A DNA stretch of 46,559 nt from an uncultured Ruminococcus sp. Its GTDB lineage: Bacteria; Bacillota; Clostridia; Oscillospirales; Acutalibacteraceae. The stretch is taken from positions 1-46,559 of the forward strand of contig CADANT010000013.1 of assembly GCA_902789345.1 (NCBI GenBank), written 5' to 3'. Both the position numbers and the translations under genes were made by a program. This document shows, in pieces, positions 45,706 to 46,559 of the stretch. The stretch's first letter is position 1. Each line of letters starts with the position of its first letter. Below the pieces are notes generated by a model. That model was not told the origin of the DNA. It worked only from the letters and a program-made list of their open reading frames with translations, and ran no database searches.

Positions 45706-45921
45706 ATGAGGGTTGCAGTACGGCAAAATGAAAAGCTCTATGTGCAGGTAACGCAGGAGCTTCGTTCTCCGAAAACGGAAAAACGGGAATATGACCGTTT
45801 GTTGGAGATTCACGACAACTACCCCAAATATGTTCTCACAACGGATGAGTTCTCAGGAGGAAACTACGAGGGCATAATGACAATGCACATAGCTGACTTC
45901 CTGTTAAGCTCTGAATATTAA
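45706..45921 (+). pseudogene. C-terminal remnant of an AAA/DUF4143-type ATPase
   Basis: About 71 residues: RVAVRQNEKLYVQVTQELRS, KREYDRLLEIHDNYPKYVLT and FSGGNYEGIMTMHIADFLL. This is the nuclease-like C-terminal end of the ATP-binding DUF4143 family that is common and multicopy in gut Clostridia. Bases before it read QIDF in another frame (45692-45703), so a frameshift separates it from any upstream sequence; the ATPase part is missing. Confidence 0.75.
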
Positions 45922-45935
45922 ATAACAGAATCGTG

Positions 45936-45967
45936 AAATGCTCGCTTGGCAACAGGCGGGCATTTTG
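45936..45967 (+). terminator. Hairpin after the ATPase remnant
   Basis: AAATGCTCGC (45936-45945) pairs with GCGGGCATTT (45956-45965), one G-U pair, 10-nt loop, then TT. Confidence 0.6.
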
Positions 45968-46062
45968 CTATACAGGTATAAAAAAACCACCCGCAATGCA
46001 GGTGAAATGGACGGACTTTAGTGTCAGAATAAGTAGATATTGACAGAAAAAGCTCCGTTTTG

Positions 46063-46146
46063 ATAGAGTATAAGTGGCTACCAACCGCATAGACTCAAAC
46101 GAAAATAGAGTATAAGTGGCTACCAACCGCATAGACTCAAACGAAA
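46063..46146 (+). repeat. Exact 42-nt tandem duplication
   Basis: Two identical 42-nt copies (46063-46104 and 46105-46146), each starting ATAGAGTATAAGTGGC. Each contains GAGT...ACTC arms and could fold. The pair is flanked by CTCCGTTT (46053-46060) and AAACGGAG (46144-46151). It lies directly before the ribosome site of the 46160 frame. Confidence 0.9.
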
Positions 46147-46159
46147 CGGAGGACATTAG

Positions 46160-46391
46160 ATGAATAACAAAACTAACGACACATGGGGAGGATGCAGAAA
46201 CAATTGATATCGAACCGGACACAGCCTATGTCAAAGAACCGGAAACGGACACCTCAATGGATAGCGAGGATGTTATGGAAGAATCCATCGAACCTGAAGC
46301 GAACTTTGAGGTGGATATTGATGCGTCCGAACTTGCAGAGATTGCTTAGGGTGCAGAGGAAGCCGTTGAACTTATTGCAACAATTCTATAA
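46160..46391 (+). pseudogene. Frameshifted acidic gene
   Basis: ATG 46160 with CGGAGG 7 nt upstream encodes MNNKTNDTWGG then stops at 46205. A second frame from 46188 (EDAETIDIEPDTAYVK... rich in Glu/Asp) runs to TAG 46347 and continues (GAEEAVELIATIL) to TAA 46389. A frameshift and a stop break what would be an acidic polypeptide of about 75 residues. It may be a mobile-element accessory protein; family not recognised. Confidence 0.6.
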
Positions 46392-46411
46392 CGTTATTTA
46401 CTTGCATTAAA

Positions 46412-46466
46412 AAATGCCTCCCACTAATTTGTTTGTGTAAATCTGCAAATTAGTAAGGAGGCATTT
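46412..46466 (+). promoter_or_regulatory. Hairpin covering the ribosome site of the helicase fragment
   Basis: AAATGCCTCC (46412-46421) pairs with GGAGGCATTT (46457-46466), and inside CTAATTTG (46424-46431) with CAAATTAG (46446-46453). The GGAGG ribosome site of the next frame lies in the 3' arm, so translation would be masked when it folds. Confidence 0.75.
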
Positions 46467-46469
46467 ATT

Positions 46470-46559
46470 GTGAAAATTAAAGGTAAAGTCAGTCGCACAT
46501 TTCATAGTACGGATAATGGGTTTATTACCGTGCATAAGAGCCAGGGCGATCAGTTTCCG
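46470..46559 (+). CDS. RecD2-like helicase, start only and probably internally deleted
   Basis: GTG 46470 with AAGGAGG 8 nt upstream; the frame runs off the window. Residues 1-18 (KIKGKVSRTFHSTDNGF) resemble the N-terminus of RecD2-type helicases, but the next residues ITVHKSQGDQFP match superfamily 1 helicase motif V-VI sequence that normally lies several hundred residues later. The middle of the enzyme thus seems to be deleted in frame. A RecD2 fragment is the best reading. Confidence 0.55.
   Translation, partial: MKIKGKVSRTFHSTDNGFITVHKSQGDQFP

Noticed and set aside
46063-46146. CRISPR array
   Set aside because: Two directly adjacent 42-nt copies without any spacer between them; this is a tandem duplication.
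45968-46222. Minus-strand frame over the 42-nt duplication
   Set aside because: The repeated protein segment is only a translation of the duplicated DNA; no ribosome site or domain.
46183-46410. Alternative plus-strand frame across the acidic pseudogene
   Set aside because: It is basic and low-complexity without a ribosome site, whereas the acidic frame has protein-like composition.

Overview
The window looks like a chromosomal segment of a low-GC Gram-positive gut anaerobe of the Clostridia, most likely Ruminococcaceae/Oscillospiraceae-like. The signs are AGGAGG-type ribosome binding sites, sigma-A-like promoters, several secreted proteins ending in sortase-like tails, an iron-containing alcohol dehydrogenase, and HTH and phosphorylation modules typical of that group. 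Species cannot be fixed from sequence alone. No rRNA, tRNA, CRISPR array or complete insertion sequence was seen.

Layout. 1-5.8 kb: the 3' part of a giant repetitive cell-surface gene whose LPLTG motif is not followed by a membrane anchor. 6.0-8.4 kb: an lrgA-lrgB-gntR-cytidylate kinase-like operon, with two back-to-back FadR-type operators just downstream of its promoter. 8.4-8.65 kb: a frameshifted Doc/Fic toxin remnant. 9.0-14.8 kb: a surface/secretion locus with a 1391-residue anchored protein (pore-former-like segment plus GLUG repeats), a type II membrane protein, a pilin-like secreted protein and a short anchored protein. 15.1-20.2 kb: an FtsX-type permease, its ATPase, a response regulator and a histidine kinase. 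20.6-21.9 kb: a zinc-ribbon protein of unknown function. 22.2-26.0 kb, minus strand: TetR regulator, Ntn-hydrolase-like enzyme and a large helical anchored protein, with a 28-bp palindrome over the promoter. 26.1 kb: pyrE.

27.1-33.2 kb: polar amino acid ABC importer, a second cytidylate kinase-like protein, a class III aminotransferase and an iron-containing alcohol dehydrogenase. Together they suggest uptake of an amino acid, probably an omega-amino acid, its transamination to a semialdehyde and reduction to a hydroxy acid. The leader carries two hairpins sharing a 16-nt 5' arm. 33.5-39.1 kb: a seven-gene operon with a Hanks-type kinase, a vWA protein and a PP2C phosphatase (the known TerY-P type phosphorylation triad) plus two Sel1-like proteins, an HTH domain otherwise known as the tail of macro-domain proteins, and an unknown protein. 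39.2-42.3 kb, minus strand: metE-metF. 42.8-44.4 kb: K+/H+ antiporter. 44.6 kb: LysR-type regulator.

45.6-46.56 kb: decayed mobile-element or accessory DNA, holding the C-terminal remnant of a DUF4143-type ATPase, an exact 42-nt tandem duplication, a frameshifted acidic ORF and the start of a RecD2-like helicase that appears internally deleted.

The best candidates for an under-described system are the seven-gene kinase/vWA/phosphatase cluster, the TetR/Ntn-hydrolase/anchored-helical-protein operon, and the amino acid operon with its duplicated leader and cytidylate kinase-like passenger. All functional statements come from reading motifs by eye; no database search or structure prediction was run.
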